A program made the translations under genes and the position numbers. Positions 1 to 7,999 of a stretch of 14,796 bases of DNA are shown here, one piece after another. Position 1 is the first letter of the stretch; every line of letters begins with the position of its first letter. Under the pieces are notes generated by a model, which ran no database searches, was not told the origin of the DNA, and saw only the letters and a list, made by a program, of their open reading frames with translations. Source of the stretch: Syntrophomonadaceae bacterium (GTDB taxonomy: Bacteria > Bacillota_D > Dethiobacteria > DTU022); assembly GCA_003562605.1 (NCBI GenBank), contig PWUG01000134.1:1-14796 (forward strand), in the 5' to 3' direction.

Positions 1-1
1 A

Positions 2-184
2 AAAAATCCCAGCGGTATCAGGCTGGGTTCCCCTACTCTAACTTCCCGCGGCATGAAACCGGAACAAATGCGGGAAATTGCCGCCTTGATTGAAGAAACT
101 TTAAAAGGGCGCCATGACAATATTAGTTTGAGTAAGATTAAACACCGGGTCAGTAACTTATGCCTGGAATATCCAGCATATTAA
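2..184 (+). CDS. glyA: Serine hydroxymethyltransferase, C-terminal end (partial)
   Basis: Only the last 60 codons are inside the window; the reading frame is open from position 2 and ends with TAA at 182-184. The fragment starts N-P-S-G-I-R-L-G and continues T-S-R-G-M-K-P-E-Q-M, which matches the conserved C-terminal domain of bacterial GlyA (the G-x-R-[LI]-G-[ST]-P-x-[LA]-T-x-R-G segment), followed by the terminal helix and a basic tail. GlyA is a cytosolic PLP enzyme that interconverts serine plus tetrahydrofolate with glycine plus 5,10-methylenetetrahydrofolate. The PLP-binding lysine lies upstream, outside the window. upp follows after 24 bases, and glyA-upp adjacency is common in Firmicutes, so co-transcription is likely. 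This run has no start methionine, so an automatic ORF caller would miss it. Confidence 0.93.
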   Translation, partial: KNPSGIRLGSPTLTSRGMKPEQMREIAALIEETLKGRHDNISLSKIKHRVSNLCLEYPAY

Positions 185-208
185 AATTAAAGACAGGAGT
201 TGAAAAGC

Positions 209-838
209 ATGGAACAGGTAGTTGTTGTTGATCATCCGCTGGTCCAGCACAAGTTGGCCCAGTGCCGCCGTGTTGAAACAGAAACCTGGCAGTTTCGGGG
301 GCTTGTTGAGGAAATAAAAGCCCAGCTTCTATATGAGGCAGTCCGGGATTTGGAAACGGCCGAAATTGATCTTGTTACACCTGTGGGCCCCGGCAAAGGG
401 ACAATAATCAGCAAAGCAGAGCCGGTATTTGTTGCTGTGCTCAGGGCCGGCCTGGGGATGGTTCCAGGCGCTCTTCGTCTTTTCCCCTATGCTCGTGCCG
501 GTCATATTGGTTTATACCGCGACCATGATACCCATGTTCCGGTTCAATATTATAATAACCTCCCACCGGATATAAATGATGCAGACTGTTTTTTACTTGA
601 ACCGATGCTGGCTACCGGTGGTTCCGCTGTGCATGCGATTACACTTTTGAAAGATGCCGGAGTGCAAAATATCCGCCTGCTCAGCCTGATAGCAGCCCCT
701 GAGGGTATTAAGGCAATTACAGAGCGTCACCCTGATGTTAAGATCTACCTGGCATCAATTGATGAAAAACTGAACGAAAATGCATATATCGTGCCGGGCC
801 TTGGTGACGCTGGTGACCGTCTTTTCGGAACGGCATGA
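209..838 (+). CDS. upp: Uracil phosphoribosyltransferase
   Basis: Cytosolic pyrimidine-salvage enzyme that converts uracil plus PRPP to UMP plus pyrophosphate. The 209-residue product matches the usual family length of about 208-210. Diagnostic segments are V-L-R-A-G-L-G-M near residues 78-84, G-H-I-G-L-Y-R-D at 98-105, the PRPP loop P-M-L-A-T-G-G-S-A at 132-140, and the uracil-binding C-terminus Y-I-V-P-G-L-G-D-A-G-D-R at 193-204. The residue before the PRPP loop is Glu131 where the family normally has Asp, a conservative but unusual change. I chose ATG at 209 because AGGAG at 195-199 is 9 bases upstream; the in-frame TTG at 200 directly abuts that site and cannot use it. The dCMP deaminase gene follows after 18 bases, so the two nucleotide-salvage genes are probably one transcript with glyA. 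Confidence 0.96.
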   Translation: MEQVVVVDHPLVQHKLAQCRRVETETWQFRGLVEEIKAQLLYEAVRDLETAEIDLVTPVGPGKGTIISKAEPVFVAVLRAGLGMVPGALRLFPYARAGHIGLYRDHDTHVPVQYYNNLPPDINDADCFLLEPMLATGGSAVHAITLLKDAGVQNIRLLSLIAAPEGIKAITERHPDVKIYLASIDEKLNENAYIVPGLGDAGDRLFGTA

Positions 839-856
839 TCAGAAAGAGGTGGGCAA

Positions 857-1303
857 TTGATTGACCGGCCGGATTGGGATCGCTATTTCATGCAAATTGC
901 TTCAGTGGTTGCCACTCGTTCAACCTGCATGCGACGTGATGTAGGAGCGCTACTTGTTTTAAATAAAAGAATTCTGACAACCGGCTATAACGGCACTCCG
1001 AGCGGATTACGCCACTGCCGGGAAGTTGGCTGTGTCAGGGAGCAAATGAATATCCCCTCGGGGGAGCGGCATGAACTATGCCGCGGCCTTCATGCAGAGC
1101 AGAATGCCATTATCCAGGCAGCGATACATGGCGTGGCAATTAAAGACTCCGTATTATACTGTACACATTACCCCTGTGCTGTCTGTGCAAAAATGCTGGT
1201 AAATGCAGGAGTAAGATCTCTGGTGCTGGCCGAAAACTATCCTGATGCCCTGGCAAAAGAACTTTTTGCTGAAGCTGGAATCAGTGTAACTTTTATAGTA
1301 TAA
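857..1303 (+). CDS. comEB: Deoxycytidylate (dCMP) deaminase, ComEB-like
   Basis: Zinc enzyme of the cytidine/deoxycytidylate deaminase superfamily, expected to convert dCMP to dUMP and feed thymidylate synthesis. The product has 148 residues. The catalytic signature H-A-E is at 79-81 (His79 zinc ligand, Glu81 proton shuttle) and P-C-A-V-C at 106-110 supplies Cys107 and Cys110. Extra Cys/His residues (C24, H53, C54, C59, H72, C75) are typical of the dCMP deaminase branch, which often holds a second zinc. The substrate-site motif N-G-T-P-S-G is at 45-50. The start is TTG at 857, placed by AGAGGTGG at 845-852 and by the family N-terminus R-P-x-W-D-x-Y-F-M. Bacillus subtilis names the homologue comEB, but nothing here links it to competence. 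Confidence 0.93.
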   Translation: MIDRPDWDRYFMQIASVVATRSTCMRRDVGALLVLNKRILTTGYNGTPSGLRHCREVGCVREQMNIPSGERHELCRGLHAEQNAIIQAAIHGVAIKDSVLYCTHYPCAVCAKMLVNAGVRSLVLAENYPDALAKELFAEAGISVTFIV

Positions 1304-1349
1304 TGTTTGCTGGTTGTTGTTTGCCTGAAGTGCCAATTATGCATCTAAC

Positions 1350-1377
1350 TTGTTAGCTGTAATCCCCCATAGATAAT
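1350..1377 (+). promoter_or_regulatory. Possible sigma-A promoter for the V-ATPase operon
   Basis: TTGTTA at 1350-1355 and GATAAT at 1372-1377 are separated by 16 bases in the 102-base gap between the dCMP deaminase gene and the first ATPase gene. Transcription would start near 1384, giving a leader of about 20 bases with the ribosome site AGGTGGTGA at 1391-1399. An inverted repeat CTAAC-TT-GTTAG (1345-1356) overlaps the proposed -35. No terminator is visible after the deaminase gene, so read-through from glyA-upp is equally possible. This is a pattern match only. Confidence 0.35.
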
Positions 1378-1405
1378 AGCGAGAAGATACAGGTGGTGAA
1401 ACTTA

Positions 1406-1732
1406 TTGACTGTTGAACTGGTCAAAGAAATCAAAGAAGCCGAAAACAAGGCTGAATCGATTATCCGTGAAGCACAGCAGGAAGCACGCCAGACACTAAA
1501 AAATGCCGAGGCCAGGGCCGAAATGATTATCAAGGATACGATTTCCGAGGCTGAGCGAGAGGCAAAAGAGCTGGTAAAAATTGCAGAACAAGAAGCCAGG
1601 GCTGAAGCTGAACCGCTCACAGAAAAAGGGCGGGAAGAAATATCGCGGCTGAAAGAAGAAGCTTCCGGACGTTTACCGGACGCGGTGTCTATGCTTAAGA
1701 ACGAGGTTGTGAAAACTGATGCCGATAATTGA
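1406..1732 (+). CDS. ntpF: V-type ATPase peripheral stalk subunit G/H
   Basis: Small peripheral-stalk subunit (NtpF in E. hirae, AhaH in archaea) that forms a long right-handed coiled coil with subunit E and holds the catalytic head against rotation. The 108-residue product is almost wholly charged or alanine-rich helix, with repeated E-A/A-E spacing over residues 5-85 (for example E-A-E-N-K-A-E and E-A-R-A-E-M) and no membrane segment. Its family cannot be proven from composition alone, but first place in an I-K-E-C-F-A-B-D series and the size are exactly as expected. The start is TTG at 1406, six bases after a strong AGGTGGTGA site at 1391-1399; no ATG gives a better fit. The 3' end overlaps the subunit I gene by 14 bases, implying translational coupling. 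Confidence 0.85.
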   Translation: MTVELVKEIKEAENKAESIIREAQQEARQTLKNAEARAEMIIKDTISEAEREAKELVKIAEQEARAEAEPLTEKGREEISRLKEEASGRLPDAVSMLKNEVVKTDADN

Positions 1733-3671
1733 GATGAAGAAAGTATTTCTTCTGGGGCACCGGGAGGAAAGAGAAAGTATCTTTAGCCTTTTACATGAAC
1801 TGGGCAGTGTAGAGCTGCTTGATATAAAATCCGGTGAAGCATGGGAAGAATTTCAGGCTTTGGTTGAGCCTGAGCATACCGGTGAAACAGCTTCTCAGGC
1901 AGAATCCTCATTGAGCGATATCCGCTATTGCCTCGATTTTTTCCAGCGGTATTTTCCGGTTCGTAAAAATTTTGTTCAACAATTTACAGGGGCAAAACTG
2001 GAGTTGACCGAGCAGGACTACAGAAAGCTTGTCAGCCGTCTGGAAGAAGTTAAAGCTGTTTATGATTCCTGCTACAAGGCAGAAGAAAAAATAGCCCGTA
2101 TTCGTAACGAGGAAACGCAGAGCCAAAACCTGATCGAAGAGCTTCAGCCCTGGGCGTCGCTCTCTTTGCCCCTTGAGCAGTTAACGGATGGCAGTTTTGC
2201 AACCATGGGACTTTATACAGCCGTTACCGATAGCTTGGTTGACCTGCAGGTGGCCCTTTCCGAAAAAGTTCCCACCCACTATTTTGAAGAAGTTTTATCC
2301 GACAACGAATTTGTTTATTTCTTCTACGCAGGTTTAACCGAAGATGCGCAGGTTACCCGTGATATATTCAAGGATAATACGGTTACAACGGTGACGTTCC
2401 CCGGGCTAAAAGGAACAGCAGCCCAAAATATAGAGTTGCTTCACGATAAGATCGGCACTCTTAGCGAAGAACGGGAATCTGTTTTAAAAGAGATTGAAAC
2501 TCTTCTTGAACATCGGCCGATGCTGATGGCCTGTTATGATTACATGGCCAATGAACTTCAGAAAAATGAAGCTGTAGCAAACCTGGCCCGGACTGAAAAC
2601 AGTTTTCTACTGGAAGGTTGGGTTCCTGTGCCGGTTTTGAATGATCTCGAGAAGTCGGTTGCTGAAAAAACCGAAACCGCTGTTCTGGCGGCAAGGGATC
2701 CGGAACCAGGAGAAAACGTACCGGTGTTGCTGCATAACAGTGGACCGGTTGGCGCTTACGAGGTTGTTACCAAGCTTTACAGCACTCCCAGGAAAAGCGA
2801 ACTCGATCCGACACCATTCATGGCGCCGTTCTTCTTTGTCTTTTTCGGGATCTGTCTCTCTGATGCGGGTTACGGGATTATCCTTTCACTGCTTGCCCTT
2901 TACGTTTCCCGTAAACTTAAACTTGAGGGTATGGGCAAGCAGCTAATTTATCTCCTTTTTTTAGGCGGTATATCTTCCGTGTTTTTCGGTATCCTATTTG
3001 GTGGCTATTTTGGTGATCTTATTAAACTGCCTCCAATTTGGTTCAACCCCCTTGATGACCCGATGCGTATGCTGTTCTACTGTTTTGGAATCGGTTTATT
3101 TCACATCTATTTTGGCATGGGAGTGCAGGCCTTCCGTAATATTAAGGCCGGGCATCCCCTGAGTGCTCTTTACGATCAGGGTTTTTGGTTTATTTTTTTA
3201 AATGGACTGATCCTGCTCGCGCTACCGGATTATAGTGCTGTGGCCCGGTGGATGGCCATAGGGGGGGGAGTGGGATTAGTCTTGACCCAGGGTCGTAACC
3301 AAAGCGGTATTATTATGAAATTCCTGAGCGGGTTACTCAGCCTTTATAATATTACCGGTTATTTAAGTGATGTCTTGTCTTACTCCCGACTACTCGCTCT
3401 GGGTCTGGCCAGCATTGTCATTGCAACTGCAATTAATGCAATGGGTGAAATGGTTGCCGGCAGTATTATCGGTGTGGGTATTATGGTGCTGGTTTTGATG
3501 GGTGGACATCTTTTTAATATTGTCATCAGCACCCTTAGCTCTTATGTCCATACCAGCCGTTTGCAGTATATTGAGTTTTTCAGCAAATTTTTTGAGGGCG
3601 GAGGCAAAGCATTTAAACCATTTAAAGCACAAACTAGTTATATAGATATAACTGAAACAGAGAAAGGATAA
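1719..3671 (+). CDS. ntpI: V-type ATPase membrane stator subunit I (a-subunit)
   Basis: Membrane subunit that provides the ion half-channels next to the K ring. The 650-residue product has a soluble N-terminal half with coiled-coil arms (about 1-360), beginning with the family-typical I-x-x-M-K-K-V. A C-terminal half (about 365-605) contains some seven or eight hydrophobic segments, starting at P-F-M-A-P-F-F-F-V-F-F. Arg557 in L-S-Y-S-R-L-L-A-L-G-L-A corresponds to the essential transport arginine of the family (yeast Vph1 R735). Arg614 in S-R-L-Q-Y-I-E-F-F-S-K-F-F matches the second conserved arginine region, and the family tail G-G-G-x-x-F-x-P-F follows. ATG 1719 overlaps the stalk gene by 14 bases; GAGGT at 1703-1707 is a weak ribosome site. 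An eight-G run at 3261-3268 encodes part of I-G-G-G-V. Confidence 0.95.
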   Translation: MPIIEMKKVFLLGHREERESIFSLLHELGSVELLDIKSGEAWEEFQALVEPEHTGETASQAESSLSDIRYCLDFFQRYFPVRKNFVQQFTGAKLELTEQDYRKLVSRLEEVKAVYDSCYKAEEKIARIRNEETQSQNLIEELQPWASLSLPLEQLTDGSFATMGLYTAVTDSLVDLQVALSEKVPTHYFEEVLSDNEFVYFFYAGLTEDAQVTRDIFKDNTVTTVTFPGLKGTAAQNIELLHDKIGTLSEERESVLKEIETLLEHRPMLMACYDYMANELQKNEAVANLARTENSFLLEGWVPVPVLNDLEKSVAEKTETAVLAARDPEPGENVPVLLHNSGPVGAYEVVTKLYSTPRKSELDPTPFMAPFFFVFFGICLSDAGYGIILSLLALYVSRKLKLEGMGKQLIYLLFLGGISSVFFGILFGGYFGDLIKLPPIWFNPLDDPMRMLFYCFGIGLFHIYFGMGVQAFRNIKAGHPLSALYDQGFWFIFLNGLILLALPDYSAVARWMAIGGGVGLVLTQGRNQSGIIMKFLSGLLSLYNITGYLSDVLSYSRLLALGLASIVIATAINAMGEMVAGSIIGVGIMVLVLMGGHLFNIVISTLSSYVHTSRLQYIEFFSKFFEGGGKAFKPFKAQTSYIDITETEKG

Positions 3672-3679
3672 AAGTATTT

Positions 3680-3706
3680 CAGTGTAATACAGCGGTATTA
3701 ATACTG
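3680..3706 (+). promoter_or_regulatory. Intercistronic hairpin before the K-subunit gene
   Basis: The 85-base gap between the subunit I and K genes contains an imperfect inverted repeat. CAGT (3680-3683) pairs with ACTG (3703-3706), and TAATAC (3685-3690) pairs with GTATTA (3695-3700). There is a small 1x2 internal loop and the tetraloop AGCG. No T-run follows, so it does not look like a complete terminator. It sits at the one large internal gap of the operon, just before the subunit needed in the most copies, so an mRNA processing or stability role is plausible but unproven. Confidence 0.5.
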
Positions 3707-3738
3707 CTCCTTAGTTTATCATTAATTGTCTTATCTAA

Positions 3739-4227
<489 letters not shown>

Positions 4228-4241
4228 AGGGAGTGAGTAGT

Positions 4242-4844
4242 ATGAAAGAAGGAGCGGATCGGATTGTCCGGCGCATCCTGGATGATGCCGGTGCAAAAGC
4301 CGAAAGCATTAAAACAGAAGCTGCCGAAAAAGCTGAAGCTGTTGAAACTGAAGCCAAACAGAAAGCAGCTCGCAGGCAGGAACATGTTCTCATGCAGGCT
4401 CGCAAAGAAGCAGAAGAGCAAAAGAGACGTATTATCGGTGTTGCCCAGCTTGAGGCACGTAAAGAGCTTCTTGCTGCCAAACAGGAACTGATCAGCGAAG
4501 CTTTTCGGGAATCATTGGATCAGCTGGTTAAGTTGGATAACAACTCATATACATCGATCATTCGGAATATGCTTCTCAACCTGGTCGAAACGGGCACGGA
4601 AACCGTTTTCTGTTCTGCTGCTGATTTAGAAAGAATTCCGGATAGCTTCTGGAAAGATATAAATAAGGAACTTGCCGGTCAGGGGAAAAAAGGAGAACTT
4701 TCGATTTCCAGGGAACCCAGGGACATTCGGGGTGGCTTCATCCTCCAGGCCGAAGGCGTTGAGTTTAATTGTTCCTTTGAATCTCTGCTGGCAATGAAAA
4801 GAGACGAACTAGAGCCTGAAGTAGCATCAGTGCTCTTCAAATAA
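4242..4844 (+). CDS. ntpE: V-type ATPase peripheral stalk subunit E
   Basis: Partner of the G/H subunit in the peripheral stalk. The 200-residue product has a charged alanine-rich coiled-coil N-terminal part (about 1-90) and a compact alpha/beta C-terminal domain (about 100-200), matching vATP-synt_E proteins of about 190-210 residues. The C-terminal segment with D-I-R-G-G-F-I-L (around 160-170) is the typical G-G-[FV] strand-turn of the family. I chose ATG 4242 because GGGAGTGA at 4229-4236 lies just upstream; the in-frame GTG at 4233 falls inside that ribosome site. The gene begins 14 bases after the K stop. A 39-base gap with a small hairpin separates it from the subunit C gene. Confidence 0.92.
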   Translation: MKEGADRIVRRILDDAGAKAESIKTEAAEKAEAVETEAKQKAARRQEHVLMQARKEAEEQKRRIIGVAQLEARKELLAAKQELISEAFRESLDQLVKLDNNSYTSIIRNMLLNLVETGTETVFCSAADLERIPDSFWKDINKELAGQGKKGELSISREPRDIRGGFILQAEGVEFNCSFESLLAMKRDELEPEVASVLFK

Positions 4845-4852
4845 ACGTGAAG

Positions 4853-4871
4853 CTTTCCTCCAGGAAAGGAG
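4853..4871 (+). promoter_or_regulatory. Hairpin overlapping the ribosome site of the subunit C gene
   Basis: CTTTCC (4853-4858) and GGAAAG (4863-4868) form a perfect six-pair stem with loop TCCA. The right arm overlaps the ribosome site AAAGGAG (4865-4871) of the gene starting at 4884. An alternative short pairing of CTCC (4858-4861) with GGAG (4868-4871) would mask the core of the site. Either fold could tune translation of subunit C relative to E and K. Seen by eye; no folding energy was calculated. Confidence 0.4.
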
Positions 4872-4883
4872 AGCAAAAACTGG

Positions 4884-5888
4884 ATGCCCATTGATGATAC
4901 AATTTATGCTTATGCAGTCGGTCGTACTCGTGCGCTGGAAACGCGCCTGCTTGATCGGGCACGCTTCGACCGCATGATCGACGCCACATCGGCTGAAGAA
5001 GCACTGAAAGTACTTGCTGAATCAGATTATGCCAATGCAGTGGCAGAACTGGCCGATGTTCATGATTTTGAATCAATGCTTGCGGCAGAGCTTAAAGAGG
5101 CTTTCGATCTTATTCTTAAGATCAGCCCGAAGCCCGAGCTTATTTCGATCATGGCTTTACGTTATGATGTGCATAACCTGAAAGTGTTATTTAAAGCAAA
5201 ATATCTCGGGATAAAAAGCGATCTGCTGATACCTGTCGGCTCATTAGATCTCGACAAGATGGAATATGCGGTTGCAGAAGAGGACTTCCGCGATCTTCCG
5301 GAAAAGCTGCGTCGTGCAGCAGAAGATGTCAGTGAGGATTTTTTAGTTAACCGCGACCCCCAGGTGATCGATTTACTCTTGGATCAGGTTCTTTATGATC
5401 AACTTGTTTCTTCAGCAAGGGAAAGAGGAATCAATTTTCTTGAAGGTATGTTTATCAGGCAGATTGATTTGACCAACCTTAAATCAATAATCCGGGTTAA
5501 GCGGATGGGTCTGAATCGCGAGCTTTTAAAAAATATTCTTTTGCCGCATGGCTCGATTCCAAATGACCTTTTAGCTGGTATGCTGGATGAACCCCTGGAA
5601 TCCTTGATTACGATGCTCTCAATGAGCGATTACGCTGATCTTGTCAGCGAAGGGGTGCGGAATTGGTTGGATAAAGGAACCGTTTCAAGCCTGGAGAAGC
5701 TTTCTGACGATTATATCACAGCCTACCTAAAAAAAGGTAAATGGACACCTTTTGGCCTGGAACCGCTGGTTGGTTATTTATGGGCAAAGGAAATCGAGAT
5801 TAAAAATATTCGCTTAATCCTTGTTGGTAAAATTAACAAGTTGCCTGCTGAAGCGATCAGGGAGAGAATACGTGATGTCTACATATAA
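4884..5888 (+). CDS. ntpC: V-type ATPase subunit C (central-stalk/ring adaptor, AC39/d type)
   Basis: Funnel-shaped subunit that couples the central stalk (D/F) to the K ring. It is 334 residues, close to the usual 330-350 for vATP-synt_AC39 proteins. It is helical and soluble, with the family N-terminus Y-A-Y-A-V-G-R-T-R-A-L-E near residues 8-19, M-A-L-R-Y-D-V-H-N-L-K around 90-100, and a related repeat later (F-I-R-Q-I-D-L-T-N-L-K-S-I-I-R and then A-K-E-I-E-I-K-N-I-R-L-I), which reflects the threefold internal repeat of the fold. ATG 4884 is 12 bases downstream of AAAGGAG (4865-4871), a slightly long spacing. The 3' end overlaps the subunit F gene by 14 bases. Confidence 0.94.
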   Translation: MPIDDTIYAYAVGRTRALETRLLDRARFDRMIDATSAEEALKVLAESDYANAVAELADVHDFESMLAAELKEAFDLILKISPKPELISIMALRYDVHNLKVLFKAKYLGIKSDLLIPVGSLDLDKMEYAVAEEDFRDLPEKLRRAAEDVSEDFLVNRDPQVIDLLLDQVLYDQLVSSARERGINFLEGMFIRQIDLTNLKSIIRVKRMGLNRELLKNILLPHGSIPNDLLAGMLDEPLESLITMLSMSDYADLVSEGVRNWLDKGTVSSLEKLSDDYITAYLKKGKWTPFGLEPLVGYLWAKEIEIKNIRLILVGKINKLPAEAIRERIRDVYI

Positions 5889-6204
5889 GATTGCTGTAAT
5901 TGGGGATAAAGACTCTATTCTCGGTTTTAAAACCATTGGCGTGGATACATTTTCCGTAACCAGCAGTGCAGCTGCTCTTAAAGTTTTAAAGCAGTTGGTA
6001 TCTGACAATTACGGAGTGATTTTTATAACCGAAGAGCTTGCCCGGGAGCTGGAAGATATCATTGCTGAATTGAACAAGCGGTACCTGCCGGCAGTTGTGT
6101 TAATCCCGAACAGCAAAGGCACCCTGGGAATAGGTATTCAACAAATTAAAAAGAATGTTGAAAAAGCGATCGGCGCAGATATTCTTTTTAGGAAAGAAGG
6201 CTGA
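5875..6204 (+). CDS. ntpG: V-type ATPase central stalk subunit F
   Basis: Small Rossmann-like subunit bound to D in the central rotor (called NtpG in E. hirae, AtpF in many annotations). The 109-residue product starts with a beta strand [11 protein letters not shown], which is the family signature. It continues with G-F-K-T-I-G-V, a strand V-I-F-I-T-E-E-L-A near residue 47, and P-A-V-V-L-I-P around 70-76. I place the start at ATG 5875, nine bases after AGGGAGA (5859-5865), overlapping the C gene by 14 bases. A longer TTG start at 5821 would add residues that do not belong to the family and is rejected. GTG 5872 in frame is a possible alternative. Confidence 0.94.
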   Translation: MSTYKIAVIGDKDSILGFKTIGVDTFSVTSSAAALKVLKQLVSDNYGVIFITEELARELEDIIAELNKRYLPAVVLIPNSKGTLGIGIQQIKKNVEKAIGADILFRKEG

Positions 6205-6208
6205 TAAC

Positions 6209-7999
6209 TTGGATGAAAGTGTTGGCAGGATTATAAAAGTTTCCGGTCCCCTGGTCGTAGCAGATAACATGGGTGATGCCCGGATGTACGATATGGTCAG
6301 GGTAAGCGATGCCCGGCTTATGGGTGAAATTATTGAACTGCATGGTGACCGGGCTTCAATACAGGTGTATGAGGAAACAGGCGGCCTTGGACCCGGCGAG
6401 CCGGTCTATACAACCGGTGATCCCCTGAGCGTGGAGCTTGGGCCCGGGTTAATCGAGGCAATCTTTGACGGTGTCCAGCGGCCGTTGGATACGATTAGAG
6501 AAAAGGTTGGCGATTATATTACCCGTGGTGTTGAAGTTGCACCGCTCAACCGCGAACACAAATGGGATTTTGTACCCAAAGTAAAAGAAGGCGACAGGGT
6601 TCAATCCGGTGATATTATCGGTACAGTACAGGAGACTACCCTAATTGAGCACAGGATAATGGTTCCTCTGAACTGCGCCGCAGGTATAATTAAGGAAATT
6701 AAAAGTGGTGAAGCAACGGTAGAAGATGTTGTCGCCCGCATCGAAACAGATGACGGCCTGGTTGATATAAAAATGATGCAGCGTTGGCCGATTCGAAAAG
6801 GCCGGCCGTACAAAGAAAAAATGGGCCCGCATCTTCCCATGATCACCGGGCAGAGGGTCATCGACACATTTTTCCCTGTAGCCAAGGGTGGAACAGCCTG
6901 TATTCCAGGCCCCTTCGGTAGTGGGAAAACGGTAACCCAGCATCAGCTGGCAAAGTGGGCCGATGCTGAAATAGTTGTTTATATCGGTTGCGGTGAGCGT
7001 GGAAACGAAATGACTGATGTATTGTTGGAATTCCCGGAGCTTAAAGACCCCAAGTCGGGAGAGCCGCTGATGAAGCGGACGGTCCTCATTGCCAATACAT
7101 CAAATATGCCGGTAGCGGCCCGCGAAGCTTCTATTTACACCGGGATTACGATAGCAGAATATTTCCGGGATATGGGTTACAGTGTGGCCCTGATGGCCGA
7201 TTCCACTTCCCGCTGGGCTGAAGCACTGCGTGAAATGTCCGGCCGCCTCGAAGAGATGCCCGGCGAAGAAGGCTATCCCGCATACCTCGGTTCCCGCCTG
7301 GCCGATTTTTATGAGCGCTCGGGACGGACGATCTGCCTTAGCAGTGAAGAACGGGAAGGCGCCCTTACAGTGGTTGGGGCAGTTTCACCTCCCGGTGGGG
7401 ACCTTTCAGAACCGGTATCGCAGGCAACTTTGCGTATCGTAAAAGTTTTTTGGGGACTGGATGCTTCCCTGGCTTACAAGCGGCACTTCCCGGCAATTAA
7501 CTGGCTCCTAAGCTATTCACTCTATCTCGATAACGTTGCCGCATATTTCCGCGACACGATTGGTGAAGAGTGGAATGATATGCGCCGTGAAGCTATGAGA
7601 TTGCTGCAGGAAGAATCTGAATTGGAAGAAATTGTTCGCCTGGTTGGGGTTGATGCCCTGTCACCCAGGGAAAGATTAATTTTAGAAACCGCCAAATCAC
7701 TACGTGAAGATTATCTGCATCAGAACGCCATGCATGAGATTGATACATACAGTTCCCTCCAGAAACAGTTCATTATGCTTGAGATGATCTTGTCATTCCA
7801 TCATGAAGCAACTGCCGTCATCGAAAAAGGAGAGATTGACCTGGACCTGGAGAAAATGTTCGCCCTGCCGGTTCGCGAAAAAATTGCCAGGGCCAGGTAC
7901 GTTCCTGAAGAAGAGCTAAAAGAGCTGGAAGGAATCAAAGCCGAAATAAAAGAGCAGGTATCCACTTTGGCCGGTGAAGGAGGAGAAGCTGATGCTTAA
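6209..7999 (+). CDS. ntpA: V-type ATPase catalytic subunit A
   Basis: Catalytic, nucleotide-hydrolysing (or synthesising) subunit of the soluble A3B3 head. The product is 596 residues. Domains in order: N-terminal beta barrel ([11 protein letters not shown] at about 6-16), the A-specific non-homologous insert (about 110-190), the RecA-like core and the C-terminal helical domain. The P-loop G-P-F-G-S-G-K-T is at 234-241 (Lys240). The catalytic Glu263 lies in G-E-R-G-N-E-M, and Asp331 in L-M-A-D-S-T-S-R marks Walker B. The start must be TTG 6209: it follows the F stop by four bases with AAGG just upstream, and it is the only start that keeps the barrel's first strand. The longer in-frame TTG start at 6155 lies inside the F gene. 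The stop overlaps the B gene by 8 bases. Confidence 0.97.
   Translation: MDESVGRIIKVSGPLVVADNMGDARMYDMVRVSDARLMGEIIELHGDRASIQVYEETGGLGPGEPVYTTGDPLSVELGPGLIEAIFDGVQRPLDTIREKVGDYITRGVEVAPLNREHKWDFVPKVKEGDRVQSGDIIGTVQETTLIEHRIMVPLNCAAGIIKEIKSGEATVEDVVARIETDDGLVDIKMMQRWPIRKGRPYKEKMGPHLPMITGQRVIDTFFPVAKGGTACIPGPFGSGKTVTQHQLAKWADAEIVVYIGCGERGNEMTDVLLEFPELKDPKSGEPLMKRTVLIANTSNMPVAAREASIYTGITIAEYFRDMGYSVALMADSTSRWAEALREMSGRLEEMPGEEGYPAYLGSRLADFYERSGRTICLSSEEREGALTVVGAVSPPGGDLSEPVSQATLRIVKVFWGLDASLAYKRHFPAINWLLSYSLYLDNVAAYFRDTIGEEWNDMRREAMRLLQEESELEEIVRLVGVDALSPRERLILETAKSLREDYLHQNAMHEIDTYSSLQKQFIMLEMILSFHHEATAVIEKGEIDLDLEKMFALPVREKIARARYVPEEELKELEGIKAEIKEQVSTLAGEGGEADA

Noticed and set aside
1299..1304. 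TATAAT at the end of the dCMP deaminase gene as a -10 for the ATPase operon
   Set aside because: No acceptable -35 lies 16-18 bases upstream. The TTGTTA/GATAAT pair further down is a better, though still weak, candidate.
5821..5874. Upstream TTG start for subunit F
   Set aside because: The added 18 residues derive from the C gene in another frame and do not resemble the family N-terminus. ATG 5875 has a well-placed ribosome site.
6155..6208. Upstream TTG start for subunit A
   Set aside because: The extension lies within the F gene and is highly basic and unrelated to the family. The barrel's first strand begins just after TTG 6209.
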